Below are positions 1-11,458 of a DNA stretch of 64,000 nucleotides, piece by piece. Location of the stretch: positions 24,629,093 through 24,693,092 of the forward strand of contig NC_081542.1 in assembly GCF_901000735.1 (NCBI RefSeq), read 5' to 3'. Made by a program: the position numbers and the translations under genes. Numbering within the stretch: position 1 is the first letter of the stretch; each line of letters begins with the position of its first letter. Below the pieces are notes generated by a model, which was given only the letters and a program-made list of their open reading frames with translations, searched no databases and had not been told where the DNA came from. This DNA comes from Corylus avellana (Eukaryota > Streptophyta > Magnoliopsida > Fagales > Betulaceae).

Positions 1-599
1 CTTAAAATAATGGTTCAGTTGTAAGATGTCTTGGACTATGAGGTTGTTTTAGTGAATACAAATTTCTATAAATGCATCACCTAATATTCTATTATAGTCT
101 ATACATATAAATATACATAAAGATTCTGGAGTTTCATAAATCCTTGATTATAGATGTGTTCAAGAACATGAACATTCAGCATGACATGTAATTCAGAGTA
201 AATATTGTAGATTAATTATTCTAACCCAGTCTAGAGTGAAATGAAACATAGCTTTTACTTTGATTATCCATCGAAGCCTATGTTTCTTATAGAGAAACAA
301 AGTGTTGAAATGCAAACCTAAGAGTTCTCAAAACAACCTAGAAAAACCAAAGGAAATATTATTGATAGTCAAACATGACAAGTCAGATTACAACCCTAAA
401 AGCCCACTTTTATACTATCAATTAAAATAAAATCCCAGTCTTGAAATAAACACAATATAAACAGCCATTTAGCTCTATTTTAAATGACATTTCCTCCCCT
501 TACAAAAACAATATCAACTGTCCAAAATCACCTAAATAAAAGAACTAAAAGAGACTCCTTTGATTATAAAACTGCTACAGTAACTTGAGTAGTACTCAT

Positions 600-1525
600 T
601 TTACAGTGGCTTAGACCCCTTTGTGCCTTTTGCCATTTTGACTTTAAAATCCAGTTTTCAATTTGATAGATTCGAGACCTAAGGTTAGGCCCATTCTAAA
701 TTCAAGACCTCTGTCAACCTTTCTGCCAAATAGGTAGCAAAAATGAATATGAAAATACAATTATATCCTCTAATAAAAATTTGGGAAAAGTCCATGTACC
801 TCCTTCAAACTACCATCCAATTGATAATGTCTCATCCCCCAAACTTTGAATTGGGACAATGTTCTCTCAAGGCTAGCAAAAAGGCAAAAATGACCGTAAG
901 TTTTTTTCAATAAGACAAAAATACTTCAATAAATTCAAAAAAAAAAAAAGAAAAAACAAATTGACGATTTTTTTTTTTTTTTAAATTTCCACACCCTGGT
1001 TTTTTATATTTTTATTTTTAAAAAATAATTTTAAAAAAAAATTAAAATTTTATTTTATTAAGGGTATTTTCGTCATTGGGAGGACATTGTTTCAATTAAA
1101 AGTTTGAGGGGGACATTATTAATTGGGTGATAGTTTGAGAATGGTATGTAGACTTTTCCTAAAGGTTTAAAAGACGAGAAAAAAAAAAAAGAACCACCAT
1201 CTAATTAAGGGGTGGCTAGCAGCAGCTAGGGGGTGGCCAGTTAGGGGGTGCTTGTGAGCCACCCATTCAGAGGTGTGGGCCATGAGCCACTCCCTTTGAG
1301 GTGTTGTGGCTGTCAGCCACCTCTCCTTTAGGCCTTTTTTTTTTTTAAAAAAGAAAAATTTCTTTTAGAGTGACTTAATTATATTTTCACATCAATTTTT
1401 GCTACCTATTTGATGAAAAGGTTGACAAATGTCTTGAATTTAGAATGAGCCTAAATTTGGGTCTCAAATCTATCGTATTGAGAACTAGGGTAAGTCAAAA
1501 TGATAAAAAACTCAGGGCTCCTGAC
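600..1525. mobile_element. outer inverted-repeat (MITE-like) element
   Basis: An arm at about 632-765 is the reverse complement, with scattered mismatches, of an arm at about 1372-1510; both contain the words ATTCTAAATTCAAGAC and CAAATAGGTAGCAAAAAT on opposite strands. No transposase is present, so it would be non-autonomous. Exact ends and target duplication were not resolved. A second inverted-repeat element lies between the arms. Confidence 0.55.
783..1161. mobile_element. inner inverted-repeat element nested in the outer one
   Basis: The left end contains AAAAGTCCATGTACCTCC and the right end GGTATGTAGACTTTT, which pair imperfectly in inverse orientation; the matching continues inwards (TTGATAATGTC against GACATTATTAA). 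The centre is A/T homopolymer-rich. It lies between the arms of the 600-1525 element, so it probably inserted into it. Confidence 0.6.
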
Positions 1526-1558
1526 CTGATTTTCTTTTTTTTCTTGCTTACTCTGTAC

Positions 1559-1562
<4 letters not shown>

Positions 1563-1594
<32 letters not shown>

Positions 1595-1600
1595 CTCTCT
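1563..1600 (+). repeat. CT dinucleotide microsatellite
   Basis: A run of TC/CT dinucleotides with one CG interruption, in the putative intron upstream of the protease exon at 1770. Confidence 0.9.
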
Positions 1601-1769
1601 CCTATATTATAATGTCTACTTTTTTGCATGTCTCTGATCATTTTTGACCAATGTTGTTTCATTTAATGTAAGGTACTAGCAAAATCATGTTTGTTATTAA
1701 TTCATGCACATTGTTGTGATGGGATTTTGTAACATTGTGAGCTTCATCCTATTCTTTTGCTTATTCCAG

Positions 1770-4408
1770 GCTGGAATTGAGATCGCCAAACTCTTTCTAA
1801 ATGAGGGGAAGACGGTATAGCAATTTATTGAGATTACATTCGTGAACTACTATTTCTTTGTAACTATGCTTATTTATTTGTTTATGTTTTCCATTTCTCC
1901 TGTGCAGACTGTAATTACAGTTATTTGCATCTTCCCTTCTTTCCCCTTATCATCTAGACTCCAAAAAATAGTTAGCTACTTTGTTATTTGGTTATGATGG
2001 ACAATGGAAACATTTATGATCGATAATGGTCCAAAATGTTCACAAACTTGTATTTTGATTTGTCAAAAAGCATATTGATGATTGATAATGCTTCTCTGTG
2101 TTGCTTTGGACCTTTCCCTCTCAAAAGTGATAGAGTGCATGTTAAGCATTGCTTGATCACTTTGGCAATCTTTTCCTCATCACTAATACCTCTTTTTTTC
2201 TTGAATGTGCAATAAAGTATCTGTGTTAGTTCTTGTTAGTGCTTTTTAGTCCACTACACTGAGATTATCAATGTGGTGTTTTCTTCTGATGACATTTATG
2301 TACAGATAATATATACCACTGGAAGGGACTCACAGTACCAGAACACTATTGTTGCGGATGCTGCACCATTGATTACAGCTCCTGTTATTGTATGCACTTT
2401 TACATTTGAGATCTTTACACCGAATATTCTGTATTTGTTCTCATTTATCACTCTTTTTTTTTAAAAAAAAATGGTTGAAAGCTATTTGTCTGAAATAAAT
2501 GAAAATAAAACTAGATTTCTCATTTTAGTAGAACTATTGTCAATTTTGAGTCAACATGTTGCCTGTGCAACAAGGGTTTGGACATGACAATTTTGACCGT
2601 GACATGAGCTGCCATATTTGGGGATTAAAATATAACTAAGTCTATCATTCAGGAGCATTAGATTCATTTTCGAATCAATATGTTGTCCATTCAATAAGGA
2701 CCTGGACACTAATGACAATGTTTAACACAGACATGAGCTGGCAACAGCAACTAAAATAAATTGAATTGTATCATAAGTATGAACAAAGCATGTAGCTATT
2801 ATTATCATTTGAGGGGTGCAAATCAGCTGTGCTGGGTAGAGACCTGCTTGCGCTTTGAGCTGAATATGTGGATTGTTGTAAATCTATTCTTGTCAATTAG
2901 TAAAATTCTTGAATTTTATTATTTTGTTTGATTAGATAAGCATGGTTCTAGCCTTCTAGGTCAACTTGATTCTAATCGATGTATTTTTATTTGTATTGAT
3001 CAATTTTGATAATGAAAACACATAATTGATTGGAGTAGCTGAATAATAAGTTAAATGGGTGATGATGAATTAGTGTCCCAGGTGCTGTAAATCCAGCCAT
3101 CACATCATAAACAGAATTGGTAGCATACTTTTCCCAAACTCCTTGTTGTTATGCTTTTTAGTGTTCAGGGGCCTAACTGACCTGAGCTTGGGTTTGGATA
3201 GGCTTGGCTCTTTGGAAAAACAAGCTTTAGATTGAAGTTTGATCTTCCCGTAGCTTGGTGGATTTGGTTGCACCCCCAAAATTAGATTCCAAATGATTTA
3301 GTCTCTTTTATTATTTCATATGCGATTCTAAAATATTGACTTGTATTATTACAGTAATGTTTGTCCTTGATTCGATCTTATAAGCTTATCTTCTGTACTA
3401 ACAATTAAGAATTGTAAGTGTGTAATGTCAACTGTTGTGACCTTCATTACAAATTTTTTGACTCTCATCTAATGCAGGTTTTGGTGAACAACAAAACTGC
3501 TAGTGCTAGTGAAATTGTAAGCGGCTCCACCAAATTATCTGAAGTTGCTTTTGATACTTCATATTTGTAGTATTGTAAAAGGTGGTCTCATTACAGGTTG
3601 CTTCTTCGCTACATGATAATTGTAGAGCTGTTCTTGTGGGGGAAAGAACTTATGGCAAGGTTCAGATATTCACTCATAGCTGCTGATTTAATAATTTTTT
3701 GTGATTTAGCATTGTCTTTATATGATCAAGTACTGTAATAGACCTGCGTCCACCCAGAACCCATTTTTCATTTGAACCCTGCAACTCGTTTTAAACTTTC
3801 ATATGGTGGGTTTTGTTGTGGAATTTGGACAGTTTCTAAACATTCTTTTTCTTTTTCTTCTTTTCTTTTTGTGGCTGGGGATAAGAATCAAAATTCTCTT
3901 TTTGGTAGTTTCATTCTATCTCTCGACCCAAATTATAGACTAGTTTTTAAATTTTGGTCTTTACTAATAGATATCTGATTGACATACCATAAACTAGATA
4001 TCTGATTGTCCAAAATTGTTTTAAAATGTGATTCAAAGAAAGATTTATCCACATCTACGAGCAATATATCTTGTCTATAATATACTGCATCTGAAGCAGT
4101 TACCTATTTTGTAATTCTGATTCTAATATGCCCTATACTTTGAACAGGGTTTGATTCAATCTGTATTTGAACTTTCTGATGGATCTGGTGTGGTTGTTAC
4201 TGTTGGGAAGTATGTAACTCCAAATCACAGGGACATAAATGGAAATGGAATAGAGCCTGATTATCGAAATTTCCCAGGTAGAACTCTTCACACTTCTGTG
4301 ATAAAGTGATTGTAAGACCCCATTTAATCTTAACATAACCCTCTACATACAGCTTGGGGTGATGTCAAGCAACATCTTTCTAAGTGCGGTAAGCTTCAGC
4401 AAGGATGA
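1770..4408 (+). CDS. C-terminal processing peptidase (S41, CtpA-like), 3' exons only
   Basis: Six consecutive exons give 138 residues of the C-terminal half of a tail-specific S41 protease: 1770-1814, 2306-2389, 3478-3516, 3597-3659, 4148-4277 and 4353-4408, all with GT-AG borders and compatible phases. Plant members act in the thylakoid lumen; CtpA trims the C terminus of the photosystem II D1 precursor. The serine nucleophile motif NKTASASEI ends exon 3, and the general-base lysine is in ERTYGKG across the exon 4/5 junction, as in the family's Ser/Lys dyad. The conserved GKYVTPNHRDINGNGIEPD loop follows. The protein ends AWGDVKQHLSKC plus a few residues. The transit peptide, PDZ domain and 5' exons are outside the window or unrecognised upstream. 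I judge it closest to the CTPA3 type from memory only. A TAG/GTAC acceptor-like site near 4701 could mark a 3' UTR intron. Confidence 0.85.
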
Positions 4409-5049
4409 AACAAAGGTTATAGTCTTCTTATTTAAACTTCAGCAGCATCTTTTTCTGCATTTAGTTGGCTAACCTAAAGTAAGACATCTTCATGTGAACC
4501 TGCCTTGTTTTTATTGAAAAGTTCTGTGAAAGTGTAATAGTATAATTTGCCAACTTGCCACATATCTCGTGCTTTATGAGCATACACATGATGCTCTATA
4601 CTTCTGCATGCCTTGCTATAAAGTGCACTTGTTCTGAGAGATGGCAAAAAAATTTATGGATTTAAGTGTTATTGTATTAGACACCAATTTTATTCTTATA
4701 GGTACACGTCTATGACGCGAAATCAGCTCGGAAGAAATGACCCGGTTATCGCCATGCAAGAATTTTGTATTGAAGAACTCCCTGGGTATGGGTTTTTAAT
4801 GCAATTCGTTACCACAAGAAGATTTCTTGGTCATTGCATCAACACATTATGATTCATACTTGAATGTTTGCTGGATAGACTTTGTAACGGGTTAGGTTTA
4901 TGGTCAAATAAACCCCTATTGTTGTAAGAAACTCATGTTTCTTAGTAATATGAAAAGCAAGATTCTTGTTGATATTATCTTCTTATTACTGAATTTCTTT
5001 TTCGAAGTATTTATTTCTACTTCATAGTTTAACAATGGCAATAGTTTGT

Positions 5050-5052
<3 letters not shown>

Positions 5053-5084
<32 letters not shown>
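5053..5084 (+). repeat. GA dinucleotide microsatellite
   Basis: About 15 uninterrupted GA units downstream of the protease gene. Confidence 0.9.
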
Positions 5085-5085
<1 letters not shown>

Positions 5086-6950
5086 ATTACCATGATGTAA
5101 AAATTTGTCATTGGTGAGTTCAGCAAACGTTTTCCGAATGTTTTGGGATACCTAATCAGCTTGGCATCCTTAGAAGAGAACTCAAATACTCAAAGCATAC
5201 CCTGTGGAAAATGGCGGTGTATTGGGAGGGTCAAGTAAGGTGCAATCTCTGGATTGAGATTTCATGTAATACGGTGGAATTATTTTTTTGTGTAGTACTC
5301 TTTTTTGGGCCGATCAAGAGAAAATATATATATATATATATATATATGACTTTTTGGGTATTTTTTAGTGGCCGAACCACCTTCATGGCATTTGGACTTG
5401 GTAGGTTGTTGGATTGCTCCCTTGTGCTAAATATAGAGTGACTAAACTACTCCTAAGTACTTAGGGTTGTTTGACTTCGCTTCTCCGGCTAAATTGGGTA
5501 TGGCTGAACTAACTACGAGCACTTGGGTAGTTCAGTCACTCCCTTCACCCAGGTGGAAGCATGTTAGTGGTTGGGGGGCTAAGGTCCCCCAAATTTTTTA
5601 AAATGCCTCAAAATTAGGTGTTTTATGAAATAGGCCTTATAAATTTAATTTTTGACCCCCCCTTCCAAAAAAAAATATTTTTCATAGTTTTATTCTCCCA
5701 AACATAAAACTCTAGTTCCATTCTTGTCTCACCCCATCTGACTAAATCTAAGGTGGTTGAACCATCTTTAGACACTTGGCGTGGTTCAGCCACCTAACAG
5801 TCATTCATATAAACCCTATAACAGCCACTTATAAATAAGTATTGCACCCATGCATGAGATATGTGAAGAGGATGCTTTATCTTTTCGTGACAACCCAAAA
5901 GAAGATCGAACTAAAAGAAACTACCAGAAGTATCGTAATCTGATCATGCTGGCCCAACTTGGTCTTGGGCTGTTCAAGTCCAAACCCAAGTAAATCCTGG
6001 ATCCTGGTTTCACAGTCGGTGTTACAGCTCTTCACATATTTTGGTTTTGGTCAGGGACAGTATTTTTTTTTTTTTTTGACGGTTCTTTTTCTCATTGTAC
6101 ATGGTAAACTTGGCAGAGTTGTTTCGAACCCAAACCCAAACCCTAGGTGGACCTTTTTCTTCTGGGCCTCAAAGGTGCATTTCTGCCCCTTTGCTCCAAA
6201 TCCATGGGCAACAGATTCAAAAAAAAAAAAAAAAAAAAAAAAATCAATATAAAAAGGACAAAATTTTCCTTCAAACTGGGTCAAAGGAATTTCTTTCAAC
6301 TTACTCTATAAAAGTGACGTGTCCCTTGAACATATCAGATGCACATGTTTTTTTTAATAATAATGACAAAATTGAAATAAATTTTATTAAAAAATCATGT
6401 GTATATCACGTGTTACTAAAAAAAGAGATGCATGTTACTTTTATAGATTAGATTGAAAAAAATTTCTTCAACCTAATTTGGAGGAAAACTTTGTCCATAT
6501 AAAAATCTCCTCTAGGCTCTAGCATTGCATTGTATGAATGAAAACAATGATGAATCAAAAGAACAAAGCGAATGGGGAATGACATTCTTGATTCAGTGGA
6601 TGAGAAAAACTGAAAAACAAGATCTCCGTCTTTCTCTCTCACCACCTTTAGCTTCTGATTTGTACCATAAAAACAGTAGAAAGTGAAGCAGAAAAAGTAC
6701 CAAAAGAAAATTCCACAACATCACTGCGGCATCAATAAAATCCCAAACACAAACACCAGATTTAAATTCCAAACAGATCACTCTTTTACCTTTTCGGCTT
6801 TTCCCCTCTTCATAAACTTTTTCCCTCTTTTTGCACCTTCTCTTGCTTGCAGTTTCCAACTACCCCAATACCTCCTTCCTTAAGTTTTCTTATATTCTTT
6901 CTTCTCTCTTTTCGTCTCTCTACCATCCAAGAAATCTATGATTCTTCTAG

Positions 6951-6966
6951 TTTTTATATATATAAT
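6951..6966 (+). promoter_or_regulatory. possible TATA region of the X8 gene
   Basis: TTTTTATATATATAAT lies about 140 bases before the X8 start codon, downstream of a CT-rich stretch. The spacing fits a plant TATA box, but this AT-rich DNA holds other candidates, for example near 6498. Confidence 0.3.
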
Positions 6967-7103
6967 TAATGCTTTCAAAACAAGATGGAACTCTTCACTT
7001 GGATTAACACCATTGGTGCTTCCCCCTTTTTTTTTTAAATATCTTATAGCTTCTCTGTCATTCTTCCAAATCAACAACCCAATTGTAGAAGCTGTTTGGG
7101 GAG

Positions 7104-9171
7104 ATGGGTGCTATCCTTCTTTGGTGTTTCTCTTTCTTTTCCTTGAGTCTTTTCCTCACTTCAGGTGATAATATTTTGTTCTCTTCTTCTTTCTAATTGC
7201 ATTTCCAACATATATCCTCACTCTAAAAATGTCATTTGGATTCTCATTTATTCAAACTTTTTTTGCATAAGAAAACAAAAATGGAATTGTCTGTTTCTAG
7301 TGTATGAATGCTAGCCTAACATATCTCTCTTCCCATGCAAGAAGAGGAAGGTTTTGTTAAAATACTGCACATTTTGACATTTATTTTGAAAGAATTTGAC
7401 AAAATAATCTACTAATGAAGGTGTTATGCTGCAAGTAAAATCTCAAATCTAAATTTTCAGGGCAGATATGATCCCCACAGCAAGTAGAGGTGTCCATTTT
7501 GTGTCTATGGATGTCAATAAATAAATAAATAAATAAATAAAATCTTCCTTTGAAGTTTTCATGTCTTAAAGTTTATCTCCTTTGTCATTTTTCAATTTTG
7601 AATTATTTCTAAGACAAGGTTATTCATGCTTTCGGATCCAGCTAGATAGCATTAGATAATAAGGTAGCTCTTGTTGATTTGAAATTGAGCCTATAATCTT
7701 ATATCAAATAGTATCTCACAGCAATCTACTTTTACCAATTTATTTGTCTCTGTTTTTACCTAAATAGTATTTATAGAGCTAGTAATTTTTGACACAACTT
7801 GCGAGTACGACACGAACTCAACACAAAATTAGCATACTAGGATTGATTTATATAGTTTTATTCTCATGTCTCGACACGAGAACACAAATTGACACCCGTA
7901 AGTATCTTTGCATTCATCCTGATCCTGCTCATCTCTGTTGTGTACCTGTTTGTTTCCAGAATTTTACTTATTCTATTTGCAACTCCAATTTCTCAGACAG
8001 CAGGGATATTTGACGTAGAGTCAAAGGCAGCAGTTTTTTTTTTAATGTTTTTTAATCATGTCACTGAAATGAAAAAGGAAAAGAACTTATCCTGTCTCTG
8101 ATTTCTTCAGGTTCAAGTGTTGCAGAGAAACCTCCTTCAGAAGCAATCCAGCAAAACAAATTACTGCACCATCAAGAAAACAAGATGCTCTTCTCATCTT
8201 CAGTGTCCACCACACAACTGGATACGGTTCCCATTGTCAACCCAACAACTCCAGGCACAACAAACCCAACTCCTATAGTATATCCTCCATCCCCACCGGC
8301 ACCGACCACGACAGAGCCGACCATAACTCCTCCCACCCCACCCACAATAACTCCGATGCCCCCGACCACCACAACTCCAACGTCCCCGACCACCACAACT
8401 CCAACATCCCCGACCACCACGACTCCCACAACGTCAGGCGGCTCTTGGTGTATTGCAAACCCGACAGCTTCAGAAACAGCTTTACAGGTGGCTATTGACT
8501 ATGCTTGTGGCTATGGAGGTGCGGACTGTTCTGCAATTCAACCAGGAGCAAGTTGTTACAACCCAAACACCCTGCGTGACCACGCTTCTTATGCCTTCAA
8601 TGACTATTACCAGAAAAATCCAGCGCCTACTAGCTGTGTATTTGGAGGAACTGCACAACTTACCAACACTGACCCAAGTAAGATAACCATATTTTCCAAA
8701 TATCTGCTCAAAAGACTTCAGCCATTGAAATTAATTCACACTTTCACACAATTCTTGAGCAAGTTTTAAATGGCTCCTTATGCATTGACATATACTTATA
8801 CTGCTCTATCTGCATCATTACAGGTACTGGAAACTGTCACTTTGGATCATCCAAGACAACACCCAGGTAATCTTTCTCAATCATCTCCAATTTCATTTCT
8901 CCTGTCAAAGCTTAAGGCAAAGGCTTATCCATTTTTTCCATCAAACAGCACAACCTCACCGGTTATCCCAACGCCGACAACAAGCACGATGACTCCGCCA
9001 ACAACCATGATGACTCCAACAACACCAACCATGACTATACCCGGTGGATCAACAGTATATGGTGCAGAACCAACAGGGAGCCCCAACTCAGCCATCTCAG
9101 TCTCCTACTGTCCGCTGATGCTCTTCACCACAACTGCTCTCTTGGGGGTACTAGCAGCAAATTATCTTTAA
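7104..9171 (+). CDS. X8-domain GPI-anchor-type protein (plasmodesmata callose-binding-like)
   Basis: Four exons, 7104-7164, 8111-8677, 8824-8866 and 8949-9171, join in frame to 297 codons with GT-AG borders. Exon 1 encodes a hydrophobic signal peptide (MGAILLWCFSFFSLSLFLTS). Residues about 60-128 are a Pro/Thr-rich linker with repeated PTTTTPTS units. An X8 (CBM43) domain follows at about residues 132-218, starting SWCIANP and containing the spaced cysteines and aromatic DYACGYGGADC, ASCYNPNT, and the final GNCHF in exon 3. Exon 4 adds a second Pro/Thr/Met-rich segment and a hydrophobic tail (LFTTTALLGVLAANYL) suited to GPI anchoring. X8 domains bind beta-1,3-glucan (callose); PDCB-type proteins sit at plasmodesmal necks. 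There is no glycosyl-hydrolase 17 domain, so an enzyme is unlikely. The 946-base first intron right after the signal peptide and the start codon context support this start. Confidence 0.9.
8341..8434 (+). repeat. 24-bp coding repeat in the Pro/Thr linker
   Basis: About three near-identical 24-base units beginning CCGACCACCAC encode PTTTTPTS octads. A weaker array of similar Pro/Thr codons precedes it. Copy number can change without a frame shift. Confidence 0.8.
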
Positions 9172-10297
9172 CTGAAGGAAATCAAGTTCAGTCACTCTCT
9201 CCAAGACAAGCTGGCAATTCACTCAGTCTGCCAGCACACTTCATGAATTTCAAAGGAGGCACTTAAAATCGACATTGGGAAATTGTAGCATCTCAAAGCC
9301 TCGTTCTCAGCATTAAGTTTTTAAGTTACCTATGTATACGTGATAGTGGAGGAAGAAGCACAGGAGAAAACGCAGAAGAGCAAAGAAGTCTATAGGTTCT
9401 AGTACTTGTAAGACTCATAGTTACTTTCTCTGCAGTGTTAGCATAATAAATTATTTAGACAAGCCCATCCAGCTTTAGGACTGCTTTCCAAATGAAGAGA
9501 CCTGTACTCGAAATCAGCTAGGGCATGAATTAATTTATAGACCTACAAGAGTAATAAGAAGTAGATTTTCTTCTAGAATATCACACAATTTTGGTCAGTA
9601 TATTTCCAATATCAGATATAGTTGGTTTATTTGGTCATCTAATAAAGATCATGGTATTTGAATAGTTGGTGTTAGAATATTAATTAAATGATTAAATTTA
9701 ACCTTTCTATCAGCTTAAGCTTTTAGGATAATTGGTGATTTAACATAGAATCAGAACCAGATGTTATGAGTTCAAACACTGACTCTACAATTCACCCCAC
9801 ATTTCAGTTATATAATCCACATGTAATTAAATGATTAAATTCACATATTTCTATTAGCTTAAAACTTTTGCGATAAATGAGAATTTAACAATTGAGACAG
9901 CATATAGCCAGCGATAAGGATGACTAGGGATATATATTAGTAAAAGAAATTACAATTTCTCTTTCTGAAAAAATGCATATGAAAAAGAAAATCGTGTAAA
10001 CTGAAACTACATTTGGATTGTTTGAAACTCATACAAACATTTGCATTCAAATGCTATCCAGACAAACGAAAAGGAACTAGCTCTATCAGGTGGTGTCTGC
10101 AGGCAACAGACAAATGTGCATAGACTTCACCAATTCAAGCCCTCCAAATGGCATTTTGCATCACAGACAAAAGGTGGTGACATTATATTATTTAAAACAA
10201 ATAAAAGTAGCTCATGGGCACATACCATATCCTTTCTAGATAATTTATATGCTTTCATTTCATTGTTCAAGCCTACCAGCAGTCCAGTACAAAGTGT

Positions 10298-10349
10298 ACT
10301 AATGAAGTATTTAACTCAGAATATTTTAATAATTTCATAAAAAAAGAAA
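10298..10349 (-). repeat. dispersed repeat shared with 50.2 and 56.1 kb
   Basis: Reads, as reverse complement, almost the same as about 50225-50275 and 56071-56095; shared words include TTAACTCAGAATATTTTAAT. It is a short fragment of a dispersed repeat family. Confidence 0.55.
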
Positions 10350-11017
10350 AGTCAAAGAAAATATTAAGTGCTTGTTTGGCAAACTGCTACAAAATTCTTT
10401 TCACATTTCAAATGTTGAAAATTCTTCTCAACCAAATGAATTTTCAGACGTGGCCCCCCCTATTATTAACACACTTTTCAAAAAAGAAAAAAGTGACGCA
10501 TGGCCACCAAGGTTGCCGGATCACCACTACAGTAACAGTGCCGCCACCACTGTGGTGTAACAATTTTTTAATTTTGTTAAGATTTTTTTTTTTTTTTTAA
10601 TATTTCTTAATATTTAATTTTTACAAAACACTTCCATTTTACCAAACCAATTTTCAACTTTTCTCAAATGAAGCCCCACCAAATCAATTCTCGAACTTTT
10701 TATCTTTTTCAAAACCCCAAATCCAAAATACTTTTCTAAATTTAACCAAACGGGTCCAAAGATCTAAAAGCTTAATCTGAAGCATTTGATGATCCCAACT
10801 TCTTGCACATAATTTATATGTCAGAAGGGAAGCAATTTTCCCAACTTCTAGAAGAAATGGAAGGGCTGATTCGATCCAAGCTGCATAACTAATCACCTAG
10901 GAGAGTAAGAACAAAATCTTTATTTATTTTTTACAATGGTTTTCTCTACTCTTAAGAAAACCATATGTTTTTGTAAACCACTCGAGCGGCTACGATGAGA
11001 AAGAGAAAGGGAAAGGG

Positions 11018-11200
11018 AGAGAGGATTAGGGATTTGTTCGTAGATAATAAATTAAGCTTGATATTGTATTGTGCAAGAAGTAATCCGGGACAGAGCAACG
11101 GGCTTATGAGAGAGAGCTTAGGAATTTGTCTATGGATAATAAACGAAGTTTCATATAGTATTGTGCAAGAAGTGATCTGGGCCAGAATAATATATAAGAA
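11018..11200 (+). repeat. two diverged direct repeats, period about 92 bp
   Basis: Two adjacent copies share GATAATAAA, TATTGTATTGTGCAAGAAG (second copy with substitutions) and GGGACAGA/GGGCCAGA in the same order. No coding function was seen. Confidence 0.6.
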
Positions 11201-11458
11201 AACCAATAAAAAAACTCAGGCAAGACCACACTAGTAAAAAATACTTCATCATTTGAAGAATGCTACTACACATTCAGCATATTTATTGTGCTCATTACAG
11301 ATAAATATATCTAATAAGAGAAAGAAAGTTCCATTAACTTCGATTGTTCTGTTATTCTACCACCCCCTCCCCCCACCCCAAAAAAACAAAAAAAAAAAAC
11401 TAGGACAATAATTTACAGATGATTAAAGGCCACATCCATTTATGATTTTACGCGAAAT

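Larger units (their letters stand above)
1..1769. other. intron or upstream DNA of the protease gene, no exon recognised
   Basis: No coding exon is recognisable before the first clear exon at 1770. Since that exon encodes the middle of a protease, at least part of this stretch should be intron, but I cannot place the preceding exon. It holds a nested pair of inverted-repeat elements (about 600-1525), a GC-richer block with repeated GGGGTGGC and GAGCCACC words at about 1207-1330, and a CT microsatellite. Confidence 0.5.
4409..7103. other. intergenic region between protease and X8 gene
   Basis: No gene recognised. It contains the protease 3' UTR, a GA microsatellite (about 5053-5084), a TA run (about 5327-5347), a block at 5340-5800 with repeated GGCCGAACCACC/GTGGTTCAGCCACC words typical of plant dispersed repeats, and long A/T homopolymers. 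The last 500 bases are pyrimidine-rich and probably hold the promoter and 5' UTR of the X8 gene. Confidence 0.6.
9172..11458. other. intergenic region, X8 gene to COR413IM gene
   Basis: The two genes converge here (X8 on +, COR413IM on -). The first few hundred bases are probably the X8 3' UTR. A dispersed repeat at about 10298-10349 matches, inverted, sequence at 50.2 kb and 56.1 kb. A diverged tandem pair lies at about 11018-11200, and a C-rich then A-rich tract at about 11360-11400. No gene was recognised. Confidence 0.6.

Noticed and set aside
5211..6451. Several frames of 76-118 codons between protease and X8 genes
   Set aside because: They are generated by dinucleotide repeats and A/T homopolymers, with no conserved motif.
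7515..7542. AAAT tetranucleotide run as a possible CRISPR-like or regulatory array
   Set aside because: A plain plant microsatellite in the first intron of the X8 gene; no spacers. No CRISPR array occurs in the window.
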